Positions 42,700 through 52,452 of a DNA stretch of 64,000 nt are shown here, in pieces. Each line of letters opens with the position of its first letter. The stretch's first letter is position 1. Origin of the DNA: JAVVEG01 sp032251455 (GTDB taxonomy: Bacteria; Pseudomonadota; Gammaproteobacteria; Pseudomonadales; Pseudohongiellaceae); NCBI GenBank assembly GCA_032251455.1, contig JAVVEG010000001.1, positions 228,150 through 292,149 on the forward strand, in the 5' to 3' direction. The notes beneath the pieces are model-generated. The model worked only from the letters and a program-made list of their open reading frames with translations, did not search any database and was not told the origin of the DNA. The translations under genes were made by a program, and so were the position numbers.

Positions 42700-43140
42700 A
42701 TGTCAGGATCAGGAGTCACAATAACAGTGAACAAGGGGTTCACTCTTCTCGAGTTGCTGATTGTCGTTGCCATATTGGGCATCCTGACAGCGGTAGCCTT
42801 GCCGTCATACCAACAAAGTGTCCTGGTGGGGGGGCGGGCCGAAGGGCAGAGTGCTCTCTTGCAGGTGGCGAGTAACCAGGAACAGTTTTATTCGATTAAT
42901 AACAGTTACTCCAACAATGCCAATCCGCTGTCGACGCCCGCTTTGGCTGTTGTAGACTCTGAAGGCGGGCTTTACCAGGTTGCTGTTGCCGCCTGTGCGG
43001 GTGGCGCCATCAGCAACTGTTTCATCGCTACTGCCACCCCGCAAGGAAATCAGGTCAATGATGTTTGTACGACATTGACAATCAGCAATACCGGATTGAA
43101 GGGAGCTACGGGTGCCAGTGTGGCGGAATGCTGGCGTTGA
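42700..43140 (+). CDS. pilE: Minor pilin PilE
   Basis: A 146-residue prepilin. The leader ends in Gly before FTLLELLIVVAILGILTAVALPSYQQ, with Phe at +1 and Glu at +5, and the globular domain starts AEGQSALLQVASNQEQFYSINNSYS. Two C-terminal cysteines could close the D-region loop. The ATG at 42700 lies 31 bases after the pilY2-like stop, with AGGAAG upstream; a longer open frame upstream overlaps the preceding gene and is not used. It is the last gene of the operon. Confidence 0.9.
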   Translation: MSGSGVTITVNKGFTLLELLIVVAILGILTAVALPSYQQSVLVGGRAEGQSALLQVASNQEQFYSINNSYSNNANPLSTPALAVVDSEGGLYQVAVAACAGGAISNCFIATATPQGNQVNDVCTTLTISNTGLKGATGASVAECWR

Positions 43141-43153
43141 GAGGCACCTTGAC

Positions 43154-43714
43154 TCAACACTCTATCGCCTGGCCACTGGCGTTTTCTCTGCGTCCATCTC
43201 CATCCCGATCAATGGCTACCCGGATACGCCCAGTCGAACTGATGATCAATTGTCTGATATTGGCAGGATGGCCAGAAGCTGGACAGAAAGTGAAATTTCC
43301 GCTTTGAAACTGAATTACCCCTTGTGCATTGACCTGAAGGTATTGTCGGTTACGGAAAGCGCGCCATTTTATGGTGCCAGCTAAGTTTTCAAATCTTTCC
43401 GCCAATATCATTTCATCAGACTGGTCGATAATCCTGTTGCGATTCAGGTCGCTGAATACGATCAGGCCATCATGCCATTGCCCACCACAACTGCTTGCAT
43501 TGGCGGATCGGCAGACTGTTATTGTGCTGCCGGATTTGATCGCCTCGGTTCTTGCTGCTTGCAAGGCGCTGGTGATTTTTTTGAGAATAGCTTCCCCTTG
43601 CCTGCGCTCAATTGCAGTTTGCCAGTCAATGGAGGATAAACTCATCAATACAGTCAGCAATCCAAGGGTCAATAGTATTTCGATCAGGCTTAGTCCATTT
43701 TCCCGTTTTCTCAT
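43154..43714 (-). CDS. GspH/FimT family pseudopilin (FimT-like)
   Basis: A 186-residue prepilin-like protein with a short basic leader (MRKRENG), LSLIEILLTLGLLTVLMSLSS and a FimT/GspH domain (ILKKITSALQAARTEAIKSGSTITVCRSAN, FSDLNRNRIIDQSDEMI, LIISSTGRIRV). It is convergent with pilE and divergent from thiO. In Pseudomonas a fimT gene lies in the same neighbourhood, next to thiO, so I treat this as FimT-like. Upstream codons to 43759 are unlikely to be translated. Confidence 0.82.
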   Translation of the reverse strand: MRKRENGLSLIEILLTLGLLTVLMSLSSIDWQTAIERRQGEAILKKITSALQAARTEAIKSGSTITVCRSANASSCGGQWHDGLIVFSDLNRNRIIDQSDEMILAERFENLAGTIKWRAFRNRQYLQVNAQGVIQFQSGNFTFCPASGHPANIRQLIISSTGRIRVAIDRDGDGRRENASGQAIEC

Positions 43715-43808
43715 CGTTCCGCCATCCCTGTGGTAAAATCGCTGTTTCCAGAATCCCAATCAAAGTTTAGTTCAAGTATCGGGGTGTGCATGTCAGCGGA
43801 CAGTATTC

Positions 43809-44909
43809 ATGAGTGATTTTGTAATTGTAGGTGGCGGGATCATGGGTATGTTGCTGGCGAAGGAGCTCAGCCATGCCGGGGCTGAAATCACCTTGATCGA
43901 GAAATCGCTCTGTGGCAGGGAGGCTTCCTGGGCAGGGGGCGGTATAGTTTCTCCACTTTATCCCTGGCGTTACAGTCCAGCAGTTACTGCGCTCGCATCC
44001 TGGGCTCAGTCATTGTATCCGGCACTGTGTGCAGAACTACTGGAGATAACCGGCATTGATCCCGAGCTGGAAGAATCTGGATTGTTGATGCTGGATGCTG
44101 GAGATGAGGAAGAGGCATTAGCGTGGGCCAGAAATGCCGGCAAAACGATGCAACGACTTGATGCCCGCGATATTTATCGGCATCAGCCAGGTCTGGCAGC
44201 AGGGTTTAACTCGGCTTTGTGGATGGAGGATATCGCCAATGTGCGTAATCCTCGACTGGGTAAGGCGTTGAGAGATTTTCTTGGGCGTTTGCAAGGTGTT
44301 ACGATCCTGGAAGAAACCGAGGTCCTGCGGATGGAGTTTGCATCAGCCAAGCTTGTGTCACTACGGATAAAACAGGGAGCTCAAATAAATACTATCAAGG
44401 GAAGAAACTACATCGTTACGGCAGGAGCCTGGTCAGCAAACTTACTGGCCAGCATAACTGAGGTGGCCATCAAACCCATCAAGGGCCAGATGTTACTGTT
44501 CAATCCAGGACGTAAATTGCTGGACAGCATCGTATTGACTTCGGGGCGTTATCTTATCCCTCGTCGCGACCACCAATTGTTGGTTGGCAGTACACTCGAG
44601 GACAAAGGGTTTGATAAGCAGGAAAGCGAGGAGGCCAGGCAAAGCCTTATGCAATCAGCAGTTGCGATGTTGCCAGCCCTGTCGGATTATCCAGTGGTGG
44701 CGCAATGGGCGGGCCTGCGTCCAGGCACGTCGACAGGAATTCCTTATATCGGACAATGTGGCTCTTGTGAGAACCTGTTCATCAATGCCGGGCATTATCG
44801 TAATGGGTTGGTGTTGGCTCCTGCCTCTGCCCGGCTGATGGCTGATCTGTTGCTGGGTCATACCCCTTTGCTGGACCCTCAGCCCTATGCCTGTTCGAGC
44901 CCGCATTGA
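43809..44909 (+). CDS. thiO: Glycine oxidase ThiO
   Basis: A 366-residue FAD-dependent D-amino-acid-oxidase family protein that oxidises glycine to the imine used in thiazole synthesis for thiamine. It begins SDFVIVGGGIMGMLLAKELSHAGAEITLIEK (FAD-binding) and has GREASWAGGGIVSPLYPWRY, a ThiO signature, then WAGLRPGTSTGIPYIG and INAGHYRNGLVLAPASARLMADLL. It is convergent with pilR, with only four bases between the two stop codons. The thiO-next-to-pilR arrangement is the one I recall in Pseudomonas. Confidence 0.92.
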   Translation: MSDFVIVGGGIMGMLLAKELSHAGAEITLIEKSLCGREASWAGGGIVSPLYPWRYSPAVTALASWAQSLYPALCAELLEITGIDPELEESGLLMLDAGDEEEALAWARNAGKTMQRLDARDIYRHQPGLAAGFNSALWMEDIANVRNPRLGKALRDFLGRLQGVTILEETEVLRMEFASAKLVSLRIKQGAQINTIKGRNYIVTAGAWSANLLASITEVAIKPIKGQMLLFNPGRKLLDSIVLTSGRYLIPRRDHQLLVGSTLEDKGFDKQESEEARQSLMQSAVAMLPALSDYPVVAQWAGLRPGTSTGIPYIGQCGSCENLFINAGHYRNGLVLAPASARLMADLLLGHTPLLDPQPYACSSPH

Positions 44910-44913
44910 TGCC

Positions 44914-46296
44914 TTACTCAAGGCCTAGTTTTTTTAAGCGGTAACGCAACGATCTGAAGGACATGCCGAGCTTTTTGGCGGCGGCAGTCTTGTTCCATCG
45001 GGTTTGTTGCAACGCGGCTGTGATGTTCGTCCGTTCAATATCTTCAAGATACCTTGCCAATGAGAAATCTTCGCTGAACTCGATCTGAGTCGCAGTCATT
45101 ATGTTTCGCTTCGCCCCTGTTGGATTGGCGTCGTTTTTGTACGAGGATACACCGGGAATATCAAGATCTTCGGGCGCTATCATCCTGTTAGCGGACAGGG
45201 CTGCGGCTCGTTGCAATATATTTTCAAGCTCTCTGATATTGCCGGGGAAGTGATAGGCGATCAACGCCTTGAGTGCTTGCGGTGTCAGTGAAGGCGTTTC
45301 CATGCGATTCTCTTTTGCTATCTTTCTGAGTATATGCCGGCTCAATTCCTCTATATCTTCTGTCCGTTCGCGCAGAGGAGGAACCAGCAACTCGATGACA
45401 TTGATGCGATAGTACAGATCCTGACGGAAATTATTCAGCTCAATCTCTCGCTGAAGATTTTTATGGCTGGCGCTGATGACCCGGATATTGGTCGGAACTT
45501 CTTCGTGTGAACCTACTGGCCTGACGGATTTTTCCTGTATTACCCTGAGAAGTTTGACTTGCATGCTCAAGGGAAGATCAGCCACCTCATCAAGAAAAAG
45601 GCTGCCTCCCTCCGCTGTCTGGAACAATCCTTTTTTATCCTTGTCAGCGCTGGTAAAACTGCCTTTCAGGTGACCAAAAAGTTCGCTCTCCATCAATTCA
45701 GCGGGAATGGCTCCACAATTGACTGCCACAAAGGGTCCGTTTCTACGTGAGCTTTGAGCATGGATGGCCCTTGCCGCAAGCTCTTTGCCACTGCCGGATT
45801 CGCCGGTGATAAATACAGGGGCCTGGGTCCTGGCCAGGCTACTGATTTGCTCGCGCAATTTGATTGCAGCCAGAGACTGGCCTGTTATGTTCTGGGCGTT
45901 TGATTGAGCTGAGCTGAGAAATGAATTATCTCTTGTCAATGACAGCGCCGAAGTTACCAGGTCGCGCAATTTATTCAGGTTGACCGGTTTAGAGACAAAA
46001 TCGAAGGCGCCTGCTTTCAAGGCACGAATGGCCATTTCGGTATTGCCGTGTGCTGTAATAACGGCAACTGGCAAGGTTGGCAAATTGGCTCGGATGTAAT
46101 CAATCAGATTAAAACCATCACCATCGGGTAGTCTCATGTCGGTCAGACACAAATCAAATTTTTGTGTTTGCAGTATTGCGATAGCTTCGGTCAATGTGCC
46201 TGCCGAGCGGGTGCTGAGTGCCATTCTGTGCAGGGTGACTTCCAGAAGTTCCCTGATATCAGGTTCATCATCCAGAATCAGAATACTGGCGGACAT
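44914..46296 (-). CDS. pilR: Sigma-54-dependent response regulator PilR
   Basis: A 460-residue NtrC-family activator. The receiver has phosphoacceptor Asp53 (LCLTDMRLPDGD). The AAA+ domain at about 140-375 has Walker A GESGSGKE, the sigma-54 contact loop GSFTSADKDKKG (GAFTGA variant) and EGGSLFLDEVADLPL. A Fis-type helix-turn-helix lies at the C terminus (NKTAAAKKLGMSFRSLRYRLKKLG). PilR activates the major pilin gene with RpoN. No pilA gene and no clear -24/-12 promoter is seen in this window. It starts 11 bases after pilS. Confidence 0.95.
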   Translation of the reverse strand: MSASILILDDEPDIRELLEVTLHRMALSTRSAGTLTEAIAILQTQKFDLCLTDMRLPDGDGFNLIDYIRANLPTLPVAVITAHGNTEMAIRALKAGAFDFVSKPVNLNKLRDLVTSALSLTRDNSFLSSAQSNAQNITGQSLAAIKLREQISSLARTQAPVFITGESGSGKELAARAIHAQSSRRNGPFVAVNCGAIPAELMESELFGHLKGSFTSADKDKKGLFQTAEGGSLFLDEVADLPLSMQVKLLRVIQEKSVRPVGSHEEVPTNIRVISASHKNLQREIELNNFRQDLYYRINVIELLVPPLRERTEDIEELSRHILRKIAKENRMETPSLTPQALKALIAYHFPGNIRELENILQRAAALSANRMIAPEDLDIPGVSSYKNDANPTGAKRNIMTATQIEFSEDFSLARYLEDIERTNITAALQQTRWNKTAAAKKLGMSFRSLRYRLKKLGLE

Positions 46297-46307
46297 AGGC
46301 CGGCCCT

Positions 46308-47945
46308 TTAAACCATGTAGCGGTTGAGATGGTTGAAATAAATACTGAAACAGCTTTTGCCATTGCCGGTTTTACGGTAGGCAAGCTGAGCCTGATTAGC
46401 TTCGCACAGTTCTTTGGAGATATAAAGGCCAAGCCCCGTCCCTTCTGCCTCGGTGGTGTTAAAAGGTTCAAACAGATGTTCCTGTTGTTCGGGGCTGATC
46501 CCAGGCCCTTCATCAATAATATGAATAAAGGGACGTTGGTTTTGTTCCAGAAGCAGAGCGCCAGTTTTTACTTCCAGCCGTGCCTCTCCGGTTTTTCGCT
46601 TGCTGTAACGCAGGCCATTCTCAAAAAGATTGGTCAGTATCTGTTCCAATTGGCTGGTAATGACTCTTATGCTGAGCTTATCAGTTGTTTTCTCCAGGGT
46701 AATATTGCCATCAAGACCGTGGCCGGATTCATAAGTTTTAATAAAATTTTCAAGCCAGTGCTGCAAGGGGATTGTCTCGGCTTCGTATTCCTTTTGTCTG
46801 GACATCTTCAGCACATTTTCAATGATCAGGTTTACCCGATTGCTGTGCTTGAGAATGATTTCAAGTATGCGTTGATCCTGATCAGCAATCGCTGTGGACT
46901 CCTTCAATAATTGTGCAGCATGGCTTATGGCACCGAGGGGATTGCGGACTTCGTGGGCAATATTGGCAGTCAATCTGCCCAGGGAAGCCAGTTTGAACTG
47001 CTTGGCCCTTTGCAGCAGCTGGCTGTTGTCTTCAATGAAAACAAGTATGTTGGAAACGGCGATTGGGTTCAGGTAGGCAAAACTGGCTTGCAATTGAGGC
47101 CCGGAGTGGCTGATACGGAAGGGAGGAGACAATGTATCTGGGTTGTCACGCCATGCCTTGAGTTGATTTTCCAGGGGCTCAGGTAATCTGCTGTCCGTGC
47201 TGGAGCCGGAGCTTTGGGCCATGGTGTCAATAGTCCTGCCTTGGTATCCAAGCTCCAGGAGTGCAATGGCAGCTGCATTTTGAGTCAGTATCCGGTTGTT
47301 GGTATCGACAACAATAATCCCTGTTTTCAGTCTCTGGATGACCAGATGGTTAAGCTGTTCGAGATCAATGATGCTGGTAGCCTGTTGTTCTGCCAGAGTC
47401 GCGCTTTTACGAATCCGTTCGCTAAGCCATTGAATATACAGGGAAGTGGCGAACAGCAAGGCGCCTAACAAGCCAGACTGGACATACTGCTTATCCGGTG
47501 AGGGACTGCTTATGCCGATATAAGCTTCTGAAAAAATGAGACTGATGCTGGCAATAGCGGCCAGCAGGGTGCTGGCCTTACCAGTGATCAGGATTCCTCC
47601 GGTGGCGATTGGAACCAGCAACAATAAGCCCAAACCACTGACCATGCCTCCACCACTATAGGTCAGCAGGGTCAGCACGAGGATGTCGGCTATCAGCATG
47701 GCGCTGACCAGGTGTTGGTGTCTCAGGTAGAGTTTTTCTGGGTTGAAGCTCAATCCGATAATCAGGCTGAACAAGCAGTAAAACAGGGAGAGGCCAAGAA
47801 ATAACTGGGGATCATAACTCCCCAGCTTGGTCGTATTTGCAGTAGTCAGGAAGCTCAGCAGAAGAATCAGGGACAAGAATATCCGGTAAATATTGTATAC
47901 CTGGAAAATCCTGGCATTTTGCTTCAGGTGTAGACTGGTTTCCAT
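46308..47945 (-). CDS. pilS: Sensor histidine kinase PilS
   Basis: A 545-residue kinase. Six hydrophobic segments lie in the first 175 residues, the typical PilS sensor. A PAS-like region follows (about 200-300), then phosphoacceptor His331 in TANIAHEVRNPLGAISHAAQLL, and an HATPase domain with NLFENGLRYS, IIDEGPGISPEQQEHLFEPF and GTGLGLYIS. It is the partner of pilR in the same operon, and controls pilin expression in response to intramembrane PilA levels in Pseudomonas. Confidence 0.94.
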   Translation of the reverse strand: METSLHLKQNARIFQVYNIYRIFLSLILLLSFLTTANTTKLGSYDPQLFLGLSLFYCLFSLIIGLSFNPEKLYLRHQHLVSAMLIADILVLTLLTYSGGGMVSGLGLLLLVPIATGGILITGKASTLLAAIASISLIFSEAYIGISSPSPDKQYVQSGLLGALLFATSLYIQWLSERIRKSATLAEQQATSIIDLEQLNHLVIQRLKTGIIVVDTNNRILTQNAAAIALLELGYQGRTIDTMAQSSGSSTDSRLPEPLENQLKAWRDNPDTLSPPFRISHSGPQLQASFAYLNPIAVSNILVFIEDNSQLLQRAKQFKLASLGRLTANIAHEVRNPLGAISHAAQLLKESTAIADQDQRILEIILKHSNRVNLIIENVLKMSRQKEYEAETIPLQHWLENFIKTYESGHGLDGNITLEKTTDKLSIRVITSQLEQILTNLFENGLRYSKRKTGEARLEVKTGALLLEQNQRPFIHIIDEGPGISPEQQEHLFEPFNTTEAEGTGLGLYISKELCEANQAQLAYRKTGNGKSCFSIYFNHLNRYMV

Positions 47946-48090
47946 GGAAGCTTGGCTTTTGATTAGTATTTTGCGTAATGCGGTTATTTATCGGACAATA
48001 TCCCACTGCCTGATCAATAGCAATCAGACCAGATTTGAGCTTGCCCAGACAGCGGGCCCGCCACAGACATTTCCGGAGTATCCAGAGTAG

Positions 48091-49737
48091 ATGGCTAGAC
48101 AATTACGAGTAGTTATGGCGCAGAAAGATTTTCTGGTCGGGGATATTCAGGGTAATACAGCTCAGGTTCTTGAGTCAGCGCAAACAGCTATAACAGAGTT
48201 CAAGGCTGATGTCATAGTCTTTCCGGAACTCGCTCTCACTGGATACCCTCCCGAGGACCTGCTGTTCCGCCCGAGCATGATGATCCGGGTCAACAGGGCA
48301 TTGGCAGAAATTCAGGCGGCAGGGCTGGATATTGTCATTATTCTGGGTCACCCGTGGCACGAAAACGGCTGTTTGTTCAATGCGGCCTCCGTCATTCATG
48401 GTGGGAAAATTCTTGCAAACTATGCCAAGCAACGCCTGCCCAATTATCAGGTCTTTGATGAAAGGAGGTATTTTACGCCAGGAGAAAAGCCATGTGTGGT
48501 GCGGATCAAGGGCATCGCTGTCGCCTTGACCATCTGCGAGGACATGTGGGTACCTGAACCAGGCATACAGGCGCGAGAGGCTGGTGCCGAGGTGATCATC
48601 ACCATCAATGCATCACCTTTTCATACCAATAAGCTGATGGAACGTCAGGCATTGTTAAGTGAACGGGCAGAGCAATGCCGGTTGCCAATAATTTATACCA
48701 ATCTGGTGGGCGGACAGGATGAACTGGTGTTCGATGGCGCCTCAATGGCTGTCGGGTCTGATGGTCGTTGCCGGGTTTTGGCGCCGGCATTCAGTGCAGG
48801 TCTGTTTGTGGTGAACCTGGCCGAGCATGCAGGCTGCATGGAGATCGAACAAGGCGAAATAGCAGAAATTCAAAGCATAGAAGCTTCGATTTATCAGGCG
48901 CTGACACTTGGCCTGCAGGATTATGCAGGCAAGAATGGCTTCAAGTCAGTTGTGCTCGGCCTGTCGGGAGGGATCGATTCAGCGCTGACCCTGGCCATTG
49001 CGGTAGATGCCCTTGGTGCCGAGAAAGTTCAGGCTGTGATGATGCCATTTACCTATACCTCACAGTTGAGTGTTGATCTTGCCCGTGCCCAAGCGACAAG
49101 GCTGGGTGTTCATTTCTCCACCATTGCGATAAAGCAGCCATTTGACGCGTTCAGCAAAGTCCTGGCGCCGGAGTTTGCAGGCCTTGCGGAAGATGTTACC
49201 GAACAGAATATGCAGGCGCGTTGTCGAGGCGTCATTCTGATGGCAATTTCCAACAAGAAAGGAGCCTTGGTGCTGACCACCGGGAATAAAAGTGAAATTG
49301 CGGTTGGCTATTCCACCTTGTACGGAGATATGGCCGGGGGGTTCGATGTGCTCAAGGATGTTGCCAAAACCCTGGTGTACCGTCTGGCCAATTATCGCAA
49401 CCAACTGGAACCGACAGCTGCACAGTGGGTCATCCCCCAGGCAGTGATAGACCGGCCGCCTTCGGCAGAATTGGCACCGGGTCAGGTGGATCAGGATAAT
49501 CTACCGCCGTACGACCAGCTTGATGAAATTCTGGAGCTCTATGTTGAAAAGGATTTCAGTGCCCACGAGATTATTGCCAGGGGGTATGCGCAAGAAACGG
49601 TGCGCCGGGTATTGCGATTGGTAGATTTGAATGAATATAAGCGCCGGCAAAGTCCAATCGGGGTCAGGTTGACAAAACGTGGTTTTGGCCGTGATCGTCG
49701 ATATCCAATAACATCCGGCTGGCAAATCGGCGATTGA
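48091..49737 (+). CDS. nadE: Glutamine-dependent NAD+ synthetase NadE
   Basis: A 548-residue two-domain enzyme making NAD from deamido-NAD, ATP and glutamine. The N-terminal nitrilase-type glutaminase (about 1-260) has LALTGYPPEDLLF, a Lys in YAKQRLPNYQVFDE, and the catalytic Cys in LTICEDMW. The C-terminal synthetase has the PP-loop LGLSGGIDSALTLAIA, LVLTTGNKSEIAVGYSTLYGDMAGGF and the metal-binding tail. ATG at 48091 with AGAG upstream. The next gene starts 26 bases after its stop. Confidence 0.95.
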   Translation: MARQLRVVMAQKDFLVGDIQGNTAQVLESAQTAITEFKADVIVFPELALTGYPPEDLLFRPSMMIRVNRALAEIQAAGLDIVIILGHPWHENGCLFNAASVIHGGKILANYAKQRLPNYQVFDERRYFTPGEKPCVVRIKGIAVALTICEDMWVPEPGIQAREAGAEVIITINASPFHTNKLMERQALLSERAEQCRLPIIYTNLVGGQDELVFDGASMAVGSDGRCRVLAPAFSAGLFVVNLAEHAGCMEIEQGEIAEIQSIEASIYQALTLGLQDYAGKNGFKSVVLGLSGGIDSALTLAIAVDALGAEKVQAVMMPFTYTSQLSVDLARAQATRLGVHFSTIAIKQPFDAFSKVLAPEFAGLAEDVTEQNMQARCRGVILMAISNKKGALVLTTGNKSEIAVGYSTLYGDMAGGFDVLKDVAKTLVYRLANYRNQLEPTAAQWVIPQAVIDRPPSAELAPGQVDQDNLPPYDQLDEILELYVEKDFSAHEIIARGYAQETVRRVLRLVDLNEYKRRQSPIGVRLTKRGFGRDRRYPITSGWQIGD

Positions 49738-49763
49738 AAAACCCAACAGTGCAGGAGTGGACA

Positions 49764-50360
49764 GTGAAACAACATATCGAACACACTTTGGCGGAGTCCC
49801 GGAATTTTCTGGCTGCTTTCATTGCCAATGAACACACACTGCCAGCAATTCAGAATGCAGCAGAAACACTGATTGCCTGCCTGCGTTCAGGGGGAACAAT
49901 TTACAGTTGTGGCAATGGTGGCTCGATGAGTGATGCCATGCATTTTGCGGAAGAATTGACTGGTCGTTACCGGGATAACAGAGCAGGACTGGCTGCTGCC
50001 GCAATCAGTGACCCCGGACACATCACCTGTGTGGCCAATGACTTTGGCTATGAACATATTTTTTCCCGTTATCTGCAGTCAAGAGGGCGTGAAGGGGATT
50101 GTCTATTGGCCATCAGTACCAGTGGGCGCAGTAAAAATGTCATTCTTGCTGCTGATTATGCCCGTCAGGCCGGGATTCGGGTGATCAGCCTGACAGGGGC
50201 CCCGGGTTCCGAGCTGGGCAAGCTTGCAGACGTGGATATCAGTGCCGGCAAGGCGGACTTTGCCGACAGGGTTCAGGAAATCCATATCAAGGTCATACAC
50301 CTTCTGATTGAACTGATCGAGCGGGATTTTTTTCCAGCTAACTATGACCACAAACCTTGA
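49764..50360 (+). CDS. SIS-domain phosphoheptose isomerase (GmhA/DiaA-like)
   Basis: A 198-residue SIS-domain protein close to GmhA: TIYSCGNGGSMSDAMHFAEELTGRYR, a LAISTSGRSKNVILAADYAR phosphosugar site and FADRVQEIHIKVIHLLIELIE. GmhA converts sedoheptulose-7-phosphate to heptose-7-phosphate for LPS core synthesis; the paralogue DiaA binds DnaA instead, and sequence alone does not exclude it. The GTG at 49764 is chosen for the AGGAG six bases before it; a TTG at 49734 would overlap nadE. Convergent with bamD. Confidence 0.86.
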   Translation: MKQHIEHTLAESRNFLAAFIANEHTLPAIQNAAETLIACLRSGGTIYSCGNGGSMSDAMHFAEELTGRYRDNRAGLAAAAISDPGHITCVANDFGYEHIFSRYLQSRGREGDCLLAISTSGRSKNVILAADYARQAGIRVISLTGAPGSELGKLADVDISAGKADFADRVQEIHIKVIHLLIELIERDFFPANYDHKP

Positions 50361-50378
50361 ATTTACTGTGTCTTGCCC

Positions 50379-51341
50379 TTAGCCAAAGATGCCAAAGGTC
50401 AGCCTGCTTAACCAGGAACGTGATCTTTGTGCGGGTTGGGTTGGAGCCGGTCTTTGTGGGTTTACTGGGCGGGTAGTGGGTGCCAGAGGCGTGTTGTCGG
50501 CATTACTGCCAAACAGGCCAAAGGTTGCGGTGTAAAGCAGGGATGGATCAATCTCACTGGGGCGGACAATGAAATTACCGTTGGCATCAATGCTGGGGTG
50601 GTCAGGGTAATTTTCTTTCAATATGGTCAGAGAAGTGTCGGCAAGATCATTCAGCCCCAGCCGGAGGTAACTTTCGATCATGATGGCCATGCCATCGGCT
50701 ACCAGGGGGCTGCCCTGGAAGTTCTCAACCACATATCGCCCCCGGTTCAGTGCCGCGATATAGGCACGGCGGTCCAGATAGAAATTGGCTACGTGAATTT
50801 CGCTGGTGGCAAGGTTGTTGCGCAGAAATACCATGCGCGCTCTGGCGTCAGCGGCATAATCGCTGTCCGGATACAAGGCCAGCAATAAGGAGAACTCATT
50901 AAACGCGTCGCGGGCTCCACCGGAATCACGTTTGGATTGGTCTACGGGTAGAAAGCGGCTCATGAACCGACTGTCTTCGTTAAAGGAAGCAACCCCCTTC
51001 ATGTAGTAAGCATAATCAATGTTGGGGTGATCCGGATTCAAGCGGATGAAACGGTCTGCCGCCGAGCGGGCTGCTTCCAGGTTTGAGCTGCGATAATGAG
51101 CATAAATCAGCTCCAGTTGTGCCTGTGCGGCGAATTGCCCGAAAGGGAACCTGGACTCCAGCTCCTGATAAGTGACAATGGCTGCCTGAAAATTTGAAGA
51201 ATTCAATTGTTCATTGGCAGTGCGATAAAACTGCTCTTCACTGCTCAGGGCGGCAAATTGGTCAGCTTCTTCGTTACTATTGCGAATAAGCGAGCAGGAG
51301 ACGAAACTAACCAGAACAAACAAAAAAACCAGTATGCGCAC
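50379..51341 (-). CDS. bamD: Outer membrane protein assembly factor BamD
   Basis: A TPR-containing outer-membrane lipoprotein, 320 residues from the GTG at 51341, essential for Bam-mediated barrel insertion. The lipobox is FVSC after a hydrophobic stretch (ILVFLFVLVSF). TPR motifs include EEQFYRTANEQLNSSNFQAAIVTYQELESRFPFGQFA and AYYMKGVASFNED, typical of BamD/ComL. A Pro-rich tail (PLAPTTRPVNPQRPAPTQP) is longer than in E. coli. Codons upstream to 51407 are in frame but lie before the signal peptide. It diverges from rluD. Confidence 0.93.
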   Translation of the reverse strand: MRILVFLFVLVSFVSCSLIRNSNEEADQFAALSSEEQFYRTANEQLNSSNFQAAIVTYQELESRFPFGQFAAQAQLELIYAHYRSSNLEAARSAADRFIRLNPDHPNIDYAYYMKGVASFNEDSRFMSRFLPVDQSKRDSGGARDAFNEFSLLLALYPDSDYAADARARMVFLRNNLATSEIHVANFYLDRRAYIAALNRGRYVVENFQGSPLVADGMAIMIESYLRLGLNDLADTSLTILKENYPDHPSIDANGNFIVRPSEIDPSLLYTATFGLFGSNADNTPLAPTTRPVNPQRPAPTQPAQRSRSWLSRLTFGIFG

Positions 51342-51470
51342 GTTCTTGTATCCTCTGGATACCCGTCGTATCGGTGTAAAGCGAGTATAATAGACGCCAG
51401 TATCCAAAAATCAATGAATTTGCCTCTATTTAACCACAGCTGTTGTGATAAGCCCAATCGAGATCCAGCC

Positions 51471-52433
51471 ATGTCGCCATCTTCTTCAATTTCCCTGAAT
51501 GCCGTTGTACCGGGCTCTTTGTCAGGCAGCCGCCTGGACCAGGTTGCTGCCGCCCTGTTCAGTGATTTTTCCCGATCCCGACTGCAAATCTGGATCAAAT
51601 CCGGGTGTGTATTGGTCAATGGACAACAGTTGCAGCCAAAGGAGAAGCTGTATGCCGGGGACGAAATAACCCTGGAGACTGAGTATGAGCCTGGCTCCAA
51701 TGAGGAAAATCTGGCTGAAAATATGCCATTGGATATTATCCATGAAGACGAGCATCTCATTGTGCTCAACAAGGCTGTCAATGTGGTGGTTCATCCTGCA
51801 GCGGGTAATCGTTCAGGTACCTTGATGAATGGTCTGCTGCATTATTGTCCTGCTTTGGCGGGTATTCCCAGGGCAGGTATAGTCCACAGGCTGGACAAGG
51901 ATACTTCCGGGTTGATGATGGTTGCCAAAACCCTGCAAGCGCATCATGCCCTGGTCAAGCAGTTACAGCGCAGGGAGGTGACGCGGGAATATGAGGCTGT
52001 GGTAAATGGCGTGATGACGGGGGGTGGGAGCGTTGATCTGCCAATAGGCAGGCATCCAATCAATCGTAAAAAACAGGCCGTGAATGAGTCTGGCAAGGAA
52101 GCAGTGACTCATTATCGGGTACTGAACCGGTTCAGGGCCCACACCCATATACGGGTCAAGCTGGAAACAGGACGGACTCATCAGATCAGGGTACATATGA
52201 GTCATATTCATTATCCCCTGGTTGGGGACCCCTTGTATGGTGGCCGCCTGCAGATACCGAAGGCTTGTAGCAAGGCGCTGGAGGATGAGTTGCGAAAATT
52301 TCGCCGGCAGGCCTTGCATGCCAGGAAACTGGGAGTGACCCATCCTGTCAGCAACGAATACATGCAATGGGAAGTAGGGGCACCGGCAGATTTCATACAG
52401 TTGCTCGATATTCTCGCTGATGATTCCAGATAA
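51471..52433 (+). CDS. rluD: 23S rRNA pseudouridine(1911/1915/1917) synthase RluD
   Basis: A 320-residue pseudouridine synthase acting on helix 69 of 23S rRNA. The N-terminal S4 domain has SRLDQVAAALFSDFSRSRLQIWIKSG. The catalytic domain has IVHRLDKDTSGLMMVAKT with catalytic Asp142, and the RTHQIRVHM motif. The ATG at 51471 gives the normal length; the frame is open upstream into bamD on the other strand. Its target region is the one RlmH methylates. Confidence 0.95.
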   Translation: MSPSSSISLNAVVPGSLSGSRLDQVAAALFSDFSRSRLQIWIKSGCVLVNGQQLQPKEKLYAGDEITLETEYEPGSNEENLAENMPLDIIHEDEHLIVLNKAVNVVVHPAAGNRSGTLMNGLLHYCPALAGIPRAGIVHRLDKDTSGLMMVAKTLQAHHALVKQLQRREVTREYEAVVNGVMTGGGSVDLPIGRHPINRKKQAVNESGKEAVTHYRVLNRFRAHTHIRVKLETGRTHQIRVHMSHIHYPLVGDPLYGGRLQIPKACSKALEDELRKFRRQALHARKLGVTHPVSNEYMQWEVGAPADFIQLLDILADDSR

Positions 52434-52452
52434 CGGCAGCAAGGGAATCGGG

